From JBBDSJ01 sp040905025 (GTDB lineage Bacteria; Pseudomonadota; Gammaproteobacteria; Methylohalomonadales; Methylohalomonadaceae): DNA of 64,000 nt. Positions 1 through 7,676 of this stretch are shown here, in pieces (within the stretch, counting starts at the first letter, position 1; each line of letters begins with the position of its first letter). Under the pieces are notes generated by a model that made no database searches, was not told the origin of the DNA, and saw nothing but the letters and a program-made list of their open reading frames with translations. Made by a program: the position numbers and the translations under genes. Location of the stretch: assembly GCA_040905025.1 (NCBI GenBank), contig JBBDSJ010000148.1:5854-69853 (forward strand), read 5' to 3'.

Positions 1-298
1 CAAGGCTTTCTGGAACAAGCAAAGCAGCCAGCCTGGCCGACAGCCACAATGTGAAGATGGTATAGATATAGACTCTTGGCTGCGGCCCAAGCAGGTATCC
101 GGCAACCAGTGCCAGTACAAAACCGAACAACATCTCCCGACCATGTCCTGCGTATAGCCCCTCTGGCCAGGTCCAGATACCCAGGAGATTAGCCATTGAA
201 AGCGGCAGCAGTATTGCCGCATATAGCGCTGCGGCCGGGAAAAACAGGCGCTGCGCAGGTATTCTGGTTCTAGTATTTGAAACCTTGTTTGACTGCAA
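1..298 (-). CDS. nnrS: NnrS family membrane protein, N-terminal part (runs off left edge)
   Basis: NnrS proteins are heme- and copper-containing polytopic membrane proteins tied to nitric-oxide tolerance in denitrifiers. The visible 99 codons on the minus strand give a hydrophobic first segment (RLFFPAAALYAAILLPLSMA), then GHGREMLFGFVLALVAGYLL. This matches the GHEMLFGF signature also present in the complete NnrS at 11692-12837. No ATG fits; the best start is a TTG at 298, with an AGGGA about 11 nt upstream and an in-frame stop further up. The gene starts 60 bp after fdxA on the same strand, so it probably ends a hemerythrin-fdxA-nnrS transcript. The C-terminal three quarters lie outside the window. 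The family call is fairly firm, the start is not. Confidence 0.6.
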   Translation of the reverse strand, partial: MQSNKVSNTRTRIPAQRLFFPAAALYAAILLPLSMANLLGIWTWPEGLYAGHGREMLFGFVLALVAGYLLGPQPRVYIYTIFTLWLSARLAALLVPESL

Positions 299-358
299 GC
301 GAGTGAAAATCCCTGATAATGTTGGTTACCGGCATTAGCATAGTCGGGGTGTATATGG

Positions 359-682
359 TTAGCGTTCCAACAACTTTAGCTTGTCAGGTACCCCGTCCCA
401 CTCATCAGCATCTTCCGGTGGGTCCTTTTTCTCATTCAGCACCGGCCATTGAGGTGCCAGTTCTGCATTAAGTTCGAGAAAGTGTACCTGGTCTTCAGGC
501 ACATCCTCTTCGGCATAGATTGCATCAACCGGACATTCCGGGACACACAGACTGCAGTCAATGCATTCGTCCGGGTCGATAACGAGCATATTGGGCCCCT
601 CATGGAAACAATCTACCGGGCAGACTTCAACACAATCAGTGTATTTGCATTTGATGCAGCTTTCGGTAACAACGTATGTCAT
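359..682 (-). CDS. fdxA: 7Fe ferredoxin (3Fe-4S plus 4Fe-4S)
   Basis: A 107-residue low-potential electron carrier of the cytoplasm. The cysteine pattern is that of Azotobacter-type 7Fe ferredoxins: C9, C17 and C50 fit the 3Fe-4S cluster, and C21, C40, C43 and C46 fit the 4Fe-4S cluster (motifs CIKCKYTDCVEVCP and CIDCSLCVPECP). The acidic C-terminal tail (KDPPEDADEW) and total length are normal for FdxA. It lies 36 bp downstream of the hemerythrin gene and 60 bp upstream of a partial nnrS on the same strand. It is therefore probably transcribed from the promoter in front of the hemerythrin gene. Its partner is unknown; the neighbours suggest a redox role during nitrosative or low-oxygen stress. 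Confidence 0.93.
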   Translation of the reverse strand: MTYVVTESCIKCKYTDCVEVCPVDCFHEGPNMLVIDPDECIDCSLCVPECPVDAIYAEEDVPEDQVHFLELNAELAPQWPVLNEKKDPPEDADEWDGVPDKLKLLER

Positions 683-718
683 ACCTCAAGTCCTTTCAAC
701 GATTGCATATCCAGATAC

Positions 719-1333
719 TTAGCGCCAACGCCCGGAACATATCGGGCAGTCTTGTGGAAGGCTATCCTTTAAGGTGCCAGGATCAACACCCATGATATGC
801 AGTGTTTCTTCCAGAAGTGCGTATTCCTTGTTGGCCTGATTGGTGAAAAGTGGATCAGCACGCCATTCAAACTGAGTAAGTAGCTCCAGCCAGTCTGACT
901 GAGTAAGGTTTTCAGATAATGCCGGAAATATACGGGATTCTTCATATTCAAGATGCTCCCGATATTGTGCAATATATTCACGTCCATGATAGGTCAGATC
1001 TGCCCGATCTACCGGCGAGTCATTCAGGATAGCCTCCATCAAAGTGCGTAATTCCATACCCAGTGCGGTTAATGTTTCATGTTGACCGGAAAGCCCCTTA
1101 ATCACTTCCAGCATATCCGCGCGACGACGAGCCAGTCGCTCGAATAATAAATCCTCAAACACATGATGATACTGATCCGGACAGTAGGTTAAATAATGGA
1201 GGATCTGATGCATCAATGCATAATCAGGCCGGTCACCACTGCTGATCGCTGCAGTCTGACGTTCCAGCACCCATAGTAAAGTCTCTATCTGATGATGATC
1301 CTGCTGCAAACGTTCAAGGGCTGAATGCGTCAT
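719..1333 (-). CDS. Hemerythrin domain protein with C-terminal CPxC
   Basis: A 204-residue all-helical protein of the hemerythrin/HHE family, which binds O2 or NO at a di-iron centre. Likely metal-ligand segments in order are DHHQIE (residues 12-17), HHVFEDLLFE (about 56-65), GQHETL (about 82-87) and HLEYEESRIFP, the typical HxxxE motif. The C-terminus carries CPICSGRWR, an extra Cys pair. A GTG at 1348 is in frame, but it forms part of the GTGAGG ribosome-binding site, so I place the start at the ATG at 1333. It is the first gene of a probable operon with fdxA and nnrS, downstream of a promoter that overlaps the shared operator at 1365-1385. A role in NO or oxygen sensing or in iron-sulfur repair is inferred. 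Confidence 0.85.
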   Translation of the reverse strand: MTHSALERLQQDHHQIETLLWVLERQTAAISSGDRPDYALMHQILHYLTYCPDQYHHVFEDLLFERLARRRADMLEVIKGLSGQHETLTALGMELRTLMEAILNDSPVDRADLTYHGREYIAQYREHLEYEESRIFPALSENLTQSDWLELLTQFEWRADPLFTNQANKEYALLEETLHIMGVDPGTLKDSLPQDCPICSGRWR

Positions 1334-1364
1334 GATTAGAAACCTCACTACTTTTTACTTAAAC

Positions 1365-1385
1365 CAGTATGGTATTTACCTGTTA
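1365..1385 (-). promoter_or_regulatory. Shared operator copy 1 (hemerythrin promoter)
   Basis: Read on the minus strand, this element contains TAACAGGTAAATA followed by CCATACTG. It matches the copy at 12889-12909 at 18 of 21 positions. It overlaps the -10 region of a promoter whose -35 is a perfect TTGACA at 1388-1393; with a 16-nt spacer the -10 is CATACT at 1366-1371. It lies about 32 bp before the hemerythrin start. The Rrf2 regulator at 12928 is the inferred reader. Confidence 0.55.
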
Positions 1386-1433
1386 TATGTCAAGGCCGCA
1401 AGGATAACAGAGCAAGTTTGTATTCCGATATAA

Positions 1434-1823
1434 TCACACCACATCAAGCCAGCCTTCTGGCTGTTTATGAACTGCTATTCCCAAAATCCAGAACCAGACC
1501 AGTAATGCTGCAATATAGCTAAACCAGCTCAACAATGGTCTCTGACAGCGAAATGCTGTAATGCCGATCACAATATATAGTACGACCAGACCAAGTTTCA
1601 CCAGAAGCCACCCGGATATAGATGGATTCAAGGCTTGCATGATCGCTAGTGCCATGCCGGAAACAAGCAGCAGCGTATCGATAATGTGCGGCAATATTTT
1701 CCAGATTCGTGCCTGAATCTTTCTACCCAGCCCAATTTTCCAGAGACCGCGACTGGCAAAATAGAACCCGGACACAAGAGCCAGTCCGGCATGGAAATAC
1801 TTGATCAAAAGATAGGGCGTCAT
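1434..1823 (-). CDS. SirB2 family small membrane protein
   Basis: A 129-residue integral membrane protein with four predicted hydrophobic segments (about residues 5-24, 45-63, 71-90 and 96-115). It matches the SirB2 family (an invasion-gene up-regulator name taken from Salmonella, with no clear biochemical role). Typical features are the N-terminal LLIKYFHAGLALVSGFYFASRG and a PHIIDTLLL motif in the second segment. It is preceded by the terminator of the aldehyde dehydrogenase gene, so it has its own promoter or depends on read-through. It ends 48 bp before the operator copy in front of the hemerythrin gene. Family assignment is good; function is unknown. Confidence 0.75.
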   Translation of the reverse strand: MTPYLLIKYFHAGLALVSGFYFASRGLWKIGLGRKIQARIWKILPHIIDTLLLVSGMALAIMQALNPSISGWLLVKLGLVVLYIVIGITAFRCQRPLLSWFSYIAALLVWFWILGIAVHKQPEGWLDVV

Positions 1824-1847
1824 GGGTGAAAACTCGCCACTTGATCA

Positions 1848-1889
1848 TAAAAAATAGTCGGGCGCATGTTATCTGATCATGCGACCGAC
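1848..1889 (-). terminator. Rho-independent terminator of the aldehyde dehydrogenase gene
   Basis: The arms at 1857-1868 and 1878-1889 pair at 11 of 12 positions (GTCGGGCGCATG against CATGCGACCGAC) around a 9-nt loop. On the minus strand the stem is followed by TATTTTTTATG. It lies 38 bp beyond the aldehyde dehydrogenase stop codon. Confidence 0.85.
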
Positions 1890-1926
1890 TTTAACATCAG
1901 TGTAGTCATTACTTCATGACACAAGT

Positions 1927-3441
1927 TTAGTCAAGCCTGACTGTTACTGCTTTTTCTTCAGTATAACTGTTTAATACGGCTTCTCCCATTTCACGCCCCC
2001 AACCGGACTGTTTATAACCGCCGAATGGTAATGCGGAATTGAAAATGTTGTAACAGTTAATCCATACAGTGCCTGCCTTTAATCTTGAAGCCAGCAGATG
2101 GGCCTTGCTGATATCTCGGGTCCAGATGCCTGAGGCAAGACCATAGATGGAATTATTGGCCTGCTTGACAAGCTCATCATCCATATCCTTGAATGGCATT
2201 GCTGTAACAACAGGGCCAAAGATTTCCTCGTCAACCACGCGCATGCCGGGCCTGGTATTTGTTAATACTGTTGGTTCAACAAAATAACCTGGGCCTTCAT
2301 GAGACTTGCCGCCAGACAATGCCCTGGCACCCTGTTCATTACCTGATTGCAGAAACTCATTGATACGTGTGAACTGAATTTCTGAAACTACTGGGCCCAT
2401 CTGTGTCTTCGGATCGAGTCCGTGGCCAAGCTTGATATTTTTTGCATATTCAGCAACGCCTTCTACAACCTGATCAAATATCTTTTCCTGTACAAACAGG
2501 CGGGACCCTGCAGCACAACACTGACCATGATTAAAAAAGATGGCATTGGCAGCACCTGTAATGGCAACATCCAGATCAGCATCGGCAAGTACGATATTTG
2601 GTGATTTGCCACCCAGTTCAAGCGAAACTTTTTTCAGATCACTGGCGGAAGCCTGGACAATCTTGCGGCCAACTTCTGTCGAACCTGTAAAGGCGATCTT
2701 GTCGACACCTGTGTGGTTCGCCAGCGCCGCACCTGCAGTTTCTCCAAAACCTGTAACAATATTCACAACTCCATTCGGAATACCTGCATCTTGCAATATC
2801 TCCCCGAGTTTCAATGCAGACAGGGGGGTTTCTTCAGCGACTTTTAATACAATCGTGCAACCCGTGGTCAGGGCGGGAGCCAGTTTCCAGGCAGCCATCA
2901 ATAACGGAAAATTCCAGGGAATAATCTGCCCCACAACTCCTACAGGTTCCTTGCGTGTGTAGGCATGATATTGTGTGCCAGGATCGTAAAGCACGTTCAT
3001 TGGAATCGTAATGCCATGTCTTTTGGTGCACCAGCCGGACATGTAATGAAACATATCAGCAGCAAGTGGCACATCGGCAGCACGAGCGACGGTAATGGGC
3101 TTGCCATTATCGAGTGATTCCAGTTCAGCCAAAGTTTCGAGATTTTCCAGAATCAAATCTCCAACCTTGTGCAGCAACTTGCCACGCTCTGCGGGTGACA
3201 TATCAGGCCAGGGGCCAGATTCAAATGCCTTACGAGCAGCCTTGACAGCCTTGTCGATGTCGGCCTTGTCACCTTCTGCGACCTGAGCAATCACCTTTCC
3301 TGTAGCCGGATCTATAACATCAAATACTTTCCCGGAAGCTGCATCAATCCAATTGCCGTCGATCAGCAACTGTTTTGGTTTTTTCAGGAATCCGTTAACG
3401 ATATGTGTCAGATTAGGTACTTCTTTTGCAACTGCGCTCAT
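1927..3441 (-). CDS. NAD(P)-dependent aldehyde dehydrogenase
   Basis: A 504-residue cytoplasmic enzyme of the ALDH superfamily (class 1/2 and betaine-aldehyde type), oxidising an aldehyde to its acid with NAD(P)+. Key residues are visible: IIPWNFPLLM for cofactor binding, FTGSTEVG of the Rossmann loop, the general base E275 in LELGGKSP, and the nucleophile C309 in FFNHGQCCAAG. A QSGWGREMG motif lies near the C-terminus. Length is normal. It is a single-gene unit with its own promoter (TTGACA, 17 nt, TAATAT) and terminator. The promoter overlaps a copy of the operator also found before hemerythrin and nnrS. The substrate cannot be read from the sequence. Confidence 0.9.
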   Translation of the reverse strand: MSAVAKEVPNLTHIVNGFLKKPKQLLIDGNWIDAASGKVFDVIDPATGKVIAQVAEGDKADIDKAVKAARKAFESGPWPDMSPAERGKLLHKVGDLILENLETLAELESLDNGKPITVARAADVPLAADMFHYMSGWCTKRHGITIPMNVLYDPGTQYHAYTRKEPVGVVGQIIPWNFPLLMAAWKLAPALTTGCTIVLKVAEETPLSALKLGEILQDAGIPNGVVNIVTGFGETAGAALANHTGVDKIAFTGSTEVGRKIVQASASDLKKVSLELGGKSPNIVLADADLDVAITGAANAIFFNHGQCCAAGSRLFVQEKIFDQVVEGVAEYAKNIKLGHGLDPKTQMGPVVSEIQFTRINEFLQSGNEQGARALSGGKSHEGPGYFVEPTVLTNTRPGMRVVDEEIFGPVVTAMPFKDMDDELVKQANNSIYGLASGIWTRDISKAHLLASRLKAGTVWINCYNIFNSALPFGGYKQSGWGREMGEAVLNSYTEEKAVTVRLD

Positions 3442-3930
3442 AATATCTATCCTCCGAAGGACTTGGGTAACAGTTCAACACGGATTCATAGCCGTGATAT
3501 TACTTGCCTCCGGGCTGAGGCACATACCATGATTTATCGTCAACAATGCTGATAAGGCAGAAAAAATAATCGAGCCTGTTGATACATATCACCGACAATC
3601 ACTTTTTATTGAACCTTGTCTATCTACAGTTTTAGAGAAACAAGTATATTATATACCTATTAAAGATGTGTCAATAAACCAGTTGGCTGTCTAGCCTATG
3701 ACTGGTGGTAAAGGGGGGGTGCAGAAAAGAAATATATTGCCTCAGTCTATGAGGGCGTGTATCCAGGAAGCAGGCGAAATGTCCGCCCTGCTCTACCGCC
3801 TAATGCTTGTAACCAGAACTGGGTTCATTTGCCGGTACTGAAGAAAAATAGACCCTGCCCACCTGCATGCCCTCTGAGTGAAACACGGGTCCCATGCAAG
3901 CAGCCAGCTCCCGGGCGCACATTCCTGCTT
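3442..3930. other. Intergenic region between aldehyde dehydrogenase and ppiC
   Basis: 489 bp with no gene I can support. The left two fifths hold the leader and promoter of the aldehyde dehydrogenase. The rest lies downstream of the nar operon. It contains an imperfect hairpin near 3771-3792 (GCAGGCG against CGCCCTGC), without a clear T-run to make it a terminator. Confidence 0.5.
3642..3662 (-). promoter_or_regulatory. Shared operator copy 2 (aldehyde dehydrogenase promoter)
   Basis: On the minus strand the core reads AGGTATATAATATACTT, preceded by TAAT. It matches the nnrS/Rrf2 copy at 19 of 21 positions. It covers the -10 hexamer TAATAT (3646-3651) of a promoter with a perfect -35 TTGACA (3669-3674) and a 17-nt spacer, so a protein bound here would block RNA polymerase. 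The untranslated leader to the ATG at 3441 is about 200 nt. Confidence 0.65.
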
Positions 3931-4704
3931 TTATTGCACCAGCGCGGATTGTGCTGCGTCCAGATCAATGCCCTCGATATCAGCCTCGGCTGCCAACAGG
4001 CGTATATACTGGCTGACGGCTCTGCGCCAGGTTGTCTCCTCAAGATAGCTTGCTATTTTATTCTGCACCGATTCAAACGACATGACTTCTCCATGAATAT
4101 ATTGCAGAATTTCAACTACATGAAAACCATAGCGGGTCTTGACCGGTGTCGGTGCCAGGCCAATATCCAGACGCATAATCGCATCTTCAAACTCAGGTAC
4201 AGTCTGACCACGACTAATCTGGCCTAACAGGCCACCATCCTTTGATGACGGGCAACGTGAGTGTTGCCGCGCCAAACGCTTAAATTTAGCCGGATCAGCC
4301 TGCAGTTGCCTGATTAATTTTTCTGCCAGCACCCGGGCAGATTCACGCTCTTCCAGCAATTCCGGCGGTGCTGCTATGAGTATATGCCGAACTTCAGCAA
4401 GGTCAGGCGTGCGAAACTGATCAGGGTTCTTGTCGTACCAATGCCGGCATGCCGTAATATCGGCTTCAGGCGTGTCCAGTTCCCGTTCGAGAAGCTCATC
4501 AATCACCGGATCAATTTTCTTCTCGTTATCAGGAATCATCATGCCCAGCTGTCTCGCCCGCTGCAGCAGTAGTTCACGTATGGTCAAGGTGACTGCAGCC
4601 TGATTCTGTGCATATCGCGGATCGGCTCCTGGTTCCTGATGATAGGCAGATTCAATATTTATCGCCTGTTCAGTTATCTCTTTTTCGTTAACACGAATAT
4701 TCAT
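3931..4704 (-). CDS. PpiC-type peptidyl-prolyl isomerase of the nar operon
   Basis: A 257-residue protein with a parvulin (rotamase) domain at about residues 100-205: EVRHILIAAP, then HSRCPSSKDGGLLGQISRG and RYGFHVVEI. A helical N-terminal arm precedes it, as in SurA/NifM-like proteins. No signal peptide is visible, so it probably acts in the cytoplasm. It starts 9 bp after narI without a clear ribosome-binding site of its own, which suggests translational coupling. A PpiC-type gene directly after narI is known from Pseudomonas nar operons. The inferred job is folding or maturation of the nitrate reductase. It is the last gene of the operon. Confidence 0.85.
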   Translation of the reverse strand: MNIRVNEKEITEQAINIESAYHQEPGADPRYAQNQAAVTLTIRELLLQRARQLGMMIPDNEKKIDPVIDELLERELDTPEADITACRHWYDKNPDQFRTPDLAEVRHILIAAPPELLEERESARVLAEKLIRQLQADPAKFKRLARQHSRCPSSKDGGLLGQISRGQTVPEFEDAIMRLDIGLAPTPVKTRYGFHVVEILQYIHGEVMSFESVQNKIASYLEETTWRRAVSQYIRLLAAEADIEGIDLDAAQSALVQ

Positions 4705-4713
4705 TACACAATC

Positions 4714-5406
4714 TCAGACGGCACGGCGACGAACGATCTGGTAAGCGCGTCCAATATAGCCATAGGGCACGCTCCATATATGCACCAGCCGGGTAAACGG
4801 AAAAATGAAAAACATAACCATGCCAAGAAACATATGCAATCTGTAAGGCCATGGTATGTTAAGAATTGAATCAGCAGCGTCGGGCTGGAAGGTCACCAAC
4901 TTTTGCGCCCAGGTGGTAATTTGTAACATGACAGCTCCATCAAGATGCCCTACCGAAACAGTGATGGTAAATAATCCTGTCAGCAATTGCGCCAACAGCA
5001 AATAGAGAATGAACATATCCATTTTGCTGCCGGTACGGCGTACACGCGGATCAGTCGTACGGCGATACACCAGAGTGACAAGACCCGCCAGACATACCAG
5101 TCCGAAGAACCCGCCGGCAACAACAGCCATTAATTGTTTTGCCGAAGTTGATATACCCAGAGCATGATAAACGGCTGGAGGAGTAAGCAAACCAAAGAGG
5201 TGCCCAAAGAAGAGCAGGATAATTCCAATGTGAAACAGATAATTCCCGATCCGAAACGAGCGTGTGTTGGATAACAACTGGCTCGACCCGGTACGCCACG
5301 TATATTGGCTTTTATCGTATCTAACCAGGCTTCCGAGCAGGAATACCGTGCCGGCAATATAAGGAAATACACCGAAAAAAAACTCATTCCAGTAAGTCAT
5401 CATCAT
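4714..5406 (-). CDS. narI: Respiratory nitrate reductase gamma subunit (cytochrome b)
   Basis: A 230-residue membrane anchor that takes electrons from quinol through two b-type hemes and passes them to NarH. It has five hydrophobic segments. Four histidines at the expected places for heme ligands are H59 and H69 (YLFHIGIILLFFGHLFG) and H191 and H209 (YRLHMFLG, TRLVHIW). The length equals that of characterised NarI. The N-terminus has three consecutive Met codons (5406, 5403, 5400); an AGGAG site favours any of them. It is 9 bp downstream of narJ and 9 bp upstream of ppiC. Confidence 0.95.
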   Translation of the reverse strand: MMMTYWNEFFFGVFPYIAGTVFLLGSLVRYDKSQYTWRTGSSQLLSNTRSFRIGNYLFHIGIILLFFGHLFGLLTPPAVYHALGISTSAKQLMAVVAGGFFGLVCLAGLVTLVYRRTTDPRVRRTGSKMDMFILYLLLAQLLTGLFTITVSVGHLDGAVMLQITTWAQKLVTFQPDAADSILNIPWPYRLHMFLGMVMFFIFPFTRLVHIWSVPYGYIGRAYQIVRRRAV

Positions 5407-5415
5407 TAGTTCTCC

Positions 5416-6108
5416 TTATCCATGACTCTGCTGCAATCGACTCGTATCAACAGGCACGGCCTGACCCTTGTTTGTTATTGCTCCACCACAACCTTCCGTC
5501 GGGCCGAAAATAACCGGTTCTTCGGCCCAAACACTATCCAGGGCCTGGGGTGTATCATCGCGCTTTTCATTTTCAATTCTGTAATACATGGCAGCATCTG
5601 CGCCATCCAGTCCGCCAATCTCAAGCAGTGCCTTGAAAAGTATGCTGTACGGATTTTCCCGTGTTTCAAGCCGGCTATGCAGTAGTTGTAAAAGGTGCTC
5701 GATTTCCTGTAACCAGTTGCTTGCTTCGGATTCGGGCAAGATCGAACAAAATTCAAGAAATATTGGTAAATAATCCGGTAGTTCATTGGCACTGATATCG
5801 AGCCCCTGTTGCCGGTATGTCTCCAGAAGATCTACCATTGCCTGGCCACGATCCCTGGACTCTCCATGAACATGCTCGAACAGATGCAAAGATAGTGACC
5901 GGCCTCGATCAAACAGGGCCACATACTCTCCCTGGATATTCAGCAAGTCACGGCTATGACGCTGCCGCATGAATGCAATTATTTTCTGACGAGTGTCCGG
6001 TGTGAAGCCGGGCGTTGCGTCAAGAACTGCAGCCAGTTCATCTGTATGTTCGATGACTTCTACTTCCGGGTAATGCAACAACAGACCTATCGCTTTTAAA
6101 GCCTTCAT
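5416..6108 (-). CDS. narJ: Nitrate reductase assembly chaperone
   Basis: A 230-residue cytoplasmic chaperone of the TorD/DmsD/NarJ group. It holds apo-NarGH, allows molybdenum-cofactor insertion, and keeps the complex off the membrane until it is mature. The conserved LFEHVHGESRDRGQAMVDL is at about residues 76-94, with LPDYLPIFLEF at about 111-121. Its start overlaps the narH stop by 4 nt (ATGA), and narI follows 9 bp later, so translation is coupled. It is not part of the final enzyme. Confidence 0.93.
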   Translation of the reverse strand: MKALKAIGLLLHYPEVEVIEHTDELAAVLDATPGFTPDTRQKIIAFMRQRHSRDLLNIQGEYVALFDRGRSLSLHLFEHVHGESRDRGQAMVDLLETYRQQGLDISANELPDYLPIFLEFCSILPESEASNWLQEIEHLLQLLHSRLETRENPYSILFKALLEIGGLDGADAAMYYRIENEKRDDTPQALDSVWAEEPVIFGPTEGCGGAITNKGQAVPVDTSRLQQSHG

Positions 6109-7676
6109 GACTGTGACTCCGTGGCTTTGGGTTCTGTCTTTTTAAATACCACCCTTACCGGAAATGCGCGCTTGCTTGCACGTTTGCCGCCAAACAGGTC
6201 CGTTGTTGTCGCACCATTGCTGGTTACATTGCAGCCATCACCAAAACTGAATCCACAACCATTTCGTTCACCATGCGGATCGTCTGCCAATTCCTTGTGC
6301 GCGGTCGGAATAACAAAACGATCTTCATAATTTGCGATGGCCATTATCTGGTACATATCTTCCACAGTATTTTCGTCCAGCCCGACCTGTTCCAATATTG
6401 CATGGTTGGGTTTGCCATCCACGGTTTGTGTCCGCTTGAAGTGCCGCATTGCCAGCATTCGTTCCAGTGCATGAATCACGGGGCGTTCATCGCCTGCGGT
6501 CAACATGTTAGCCAGATACTTGACCGGAATTCGCAATGACTTGACATCCGGTATCAGCCCGTCCTGGCCTATATTGCCGGCGTCTGCAGCTGACTGGATA
6601 GGTGACAGTGGCGGTATGTACCACACCATCGGTAAAGTCCGGTATTCCGGATGTAGTGGAAATGCAATCTTCCATTCCATTGCCATTTTGTAAACTGGTG
6701 AACGCCGGGCATGTTCCAGCCATGAATCCGGAATACCTTCAGCCTTTGCGGCCGTGATAACTTCCGGGTCATGTGGATTCAGAAACACGCCCATTTGCGC
6801 ATCGTAGAGTTCCTGCTCGGAAGCGGTAGAAGCAGCCTCCTTGATTTTATCTGCGTCATAAAGCAGCACACCAAGATATCGAATTCGCCCGACGCAGGTC
6901 TCGGAACAGACAGTTGGTTCTCCCATTTCAATACGCGGGTAACAAAAAGTGCATTTTTCGGATTTTCCCGACTGCCAGTTGTAATAGATTTTTTTATAGG
7001 GGCATCCACTGATGCACATACGCCAGCCACGGCATTTATCCTGGTCGATAAGCACAATACCGTCTTCTTCACGTTTATATATTGCACCCGATGGGCATGA
7101 TGCGACACAGGTAGGATTCAAACAATGTTCACATAACCGCGGCAAATACATCATGAATGTATTTTCAAACTGCCCATACATCTCCTTTTGAACATTGGCA
7201 AAATTATAATCCTTTGATCGTTTGGCAAATTCTCCACCCAGGAGCTCTTCCCAGTTGGGGCCCCATTCGATCTTGTCCATCGGCTGTCCGGTCAAGGCAG
7301 AAAAGGGTTTGGCTATCGGCTGATGTTTTGAGTCCGGCGCATTGTGCAATCGCTGATAGTCATAATTAAAAGGCTCGTAATAGTCATCAATTGACGGCAG
7401 GTCCGGGTTGGCAAAGATTTTTGCCCATAGTCGCCATTTGCCCCCGGCTTTCGGTTGGAGCTTGTTTCCTTTCATCGCCCAGCCGCCATTCCAGCGTGAC
7501 TGGTTTTCCCAGTCTTTGGGGTAACCGATGCCGGGTTTGGTCTCAACATTGTTGAACCAGGCGTATTCCATCCCCTCGCGTGATGTCCAGACGTTCTTGC
7601 ATGTGACTGAACAGGTATGGCAGCCGATGCATTTATCAAGATTCAGGACTTTTCCTATTTGCGCACGTACTTTCAT
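6105..7676 (-). CDS. narH: Respiratory nitrate reductase beta subunit (Fe-S)
   Basis: A 523-residue electron-transfer subunit with one 3Fe-4S and three 4Fe-4S clusters, on the cytoplasmic side between NarI and NarG. The cysteine groups in order are CIGCHTCSVTCK near residue 16, CEHCLNPTCVASCP near 184, CRGWRMCISGCP near 217 (tryptophan replaces one Cys, the mark of the 3Fe-4S cluster), and EKCTFC shortly after. Length is normal. The start overlaps the narG stop by 4 nt and its stop overlaps narJ by 4 nt. Confidence 0.97.
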   Translation of the reverse strand: MKVRAQIGKVLNLDKCIGCHTCSVTCKNVWTSREGMEYAWFNNVETKPGIGYPKDWENQSRWNGGWAMKGNKLQPKAGGKWRLWAKIFANPDLPSIDDYYEPFNYDYQRLHNAPDSKHQPIAKPFSALTGQPMDKIEWGPNWEELLGGEFAKRSKDYNFANVQKEMYGQFENTFMMYLPRLCEHCLNPTCVASCPSGAIYKREEDGIVLIDQDKCRGWRMCISGCPYKKIYYNWQSGKSEKCTFCYPRIEMGEPTVCSETCVGRIRYLGVLLYDADKIKEAASTASEQELYDAQMGVFLNPHDPEVITAAKAEGIPDSWLEHARRSPVYKMAMEWKIAFPLHPEYRTLPMVWYIPPLSPIQSAADAGNIGQDGLIPDVKSLRIPVKYLANMLTAGDERPVIHALERMLAMRHFKRTQTVDGKPNHAILEQVGLDENTVEDMYQIMAIANYEDRFVIPTAHKELADDPHGERNGCGFSFGDGCNVTSNGATTTDLFGGKRASKRAFPVRVVFKKTEPKATESQS

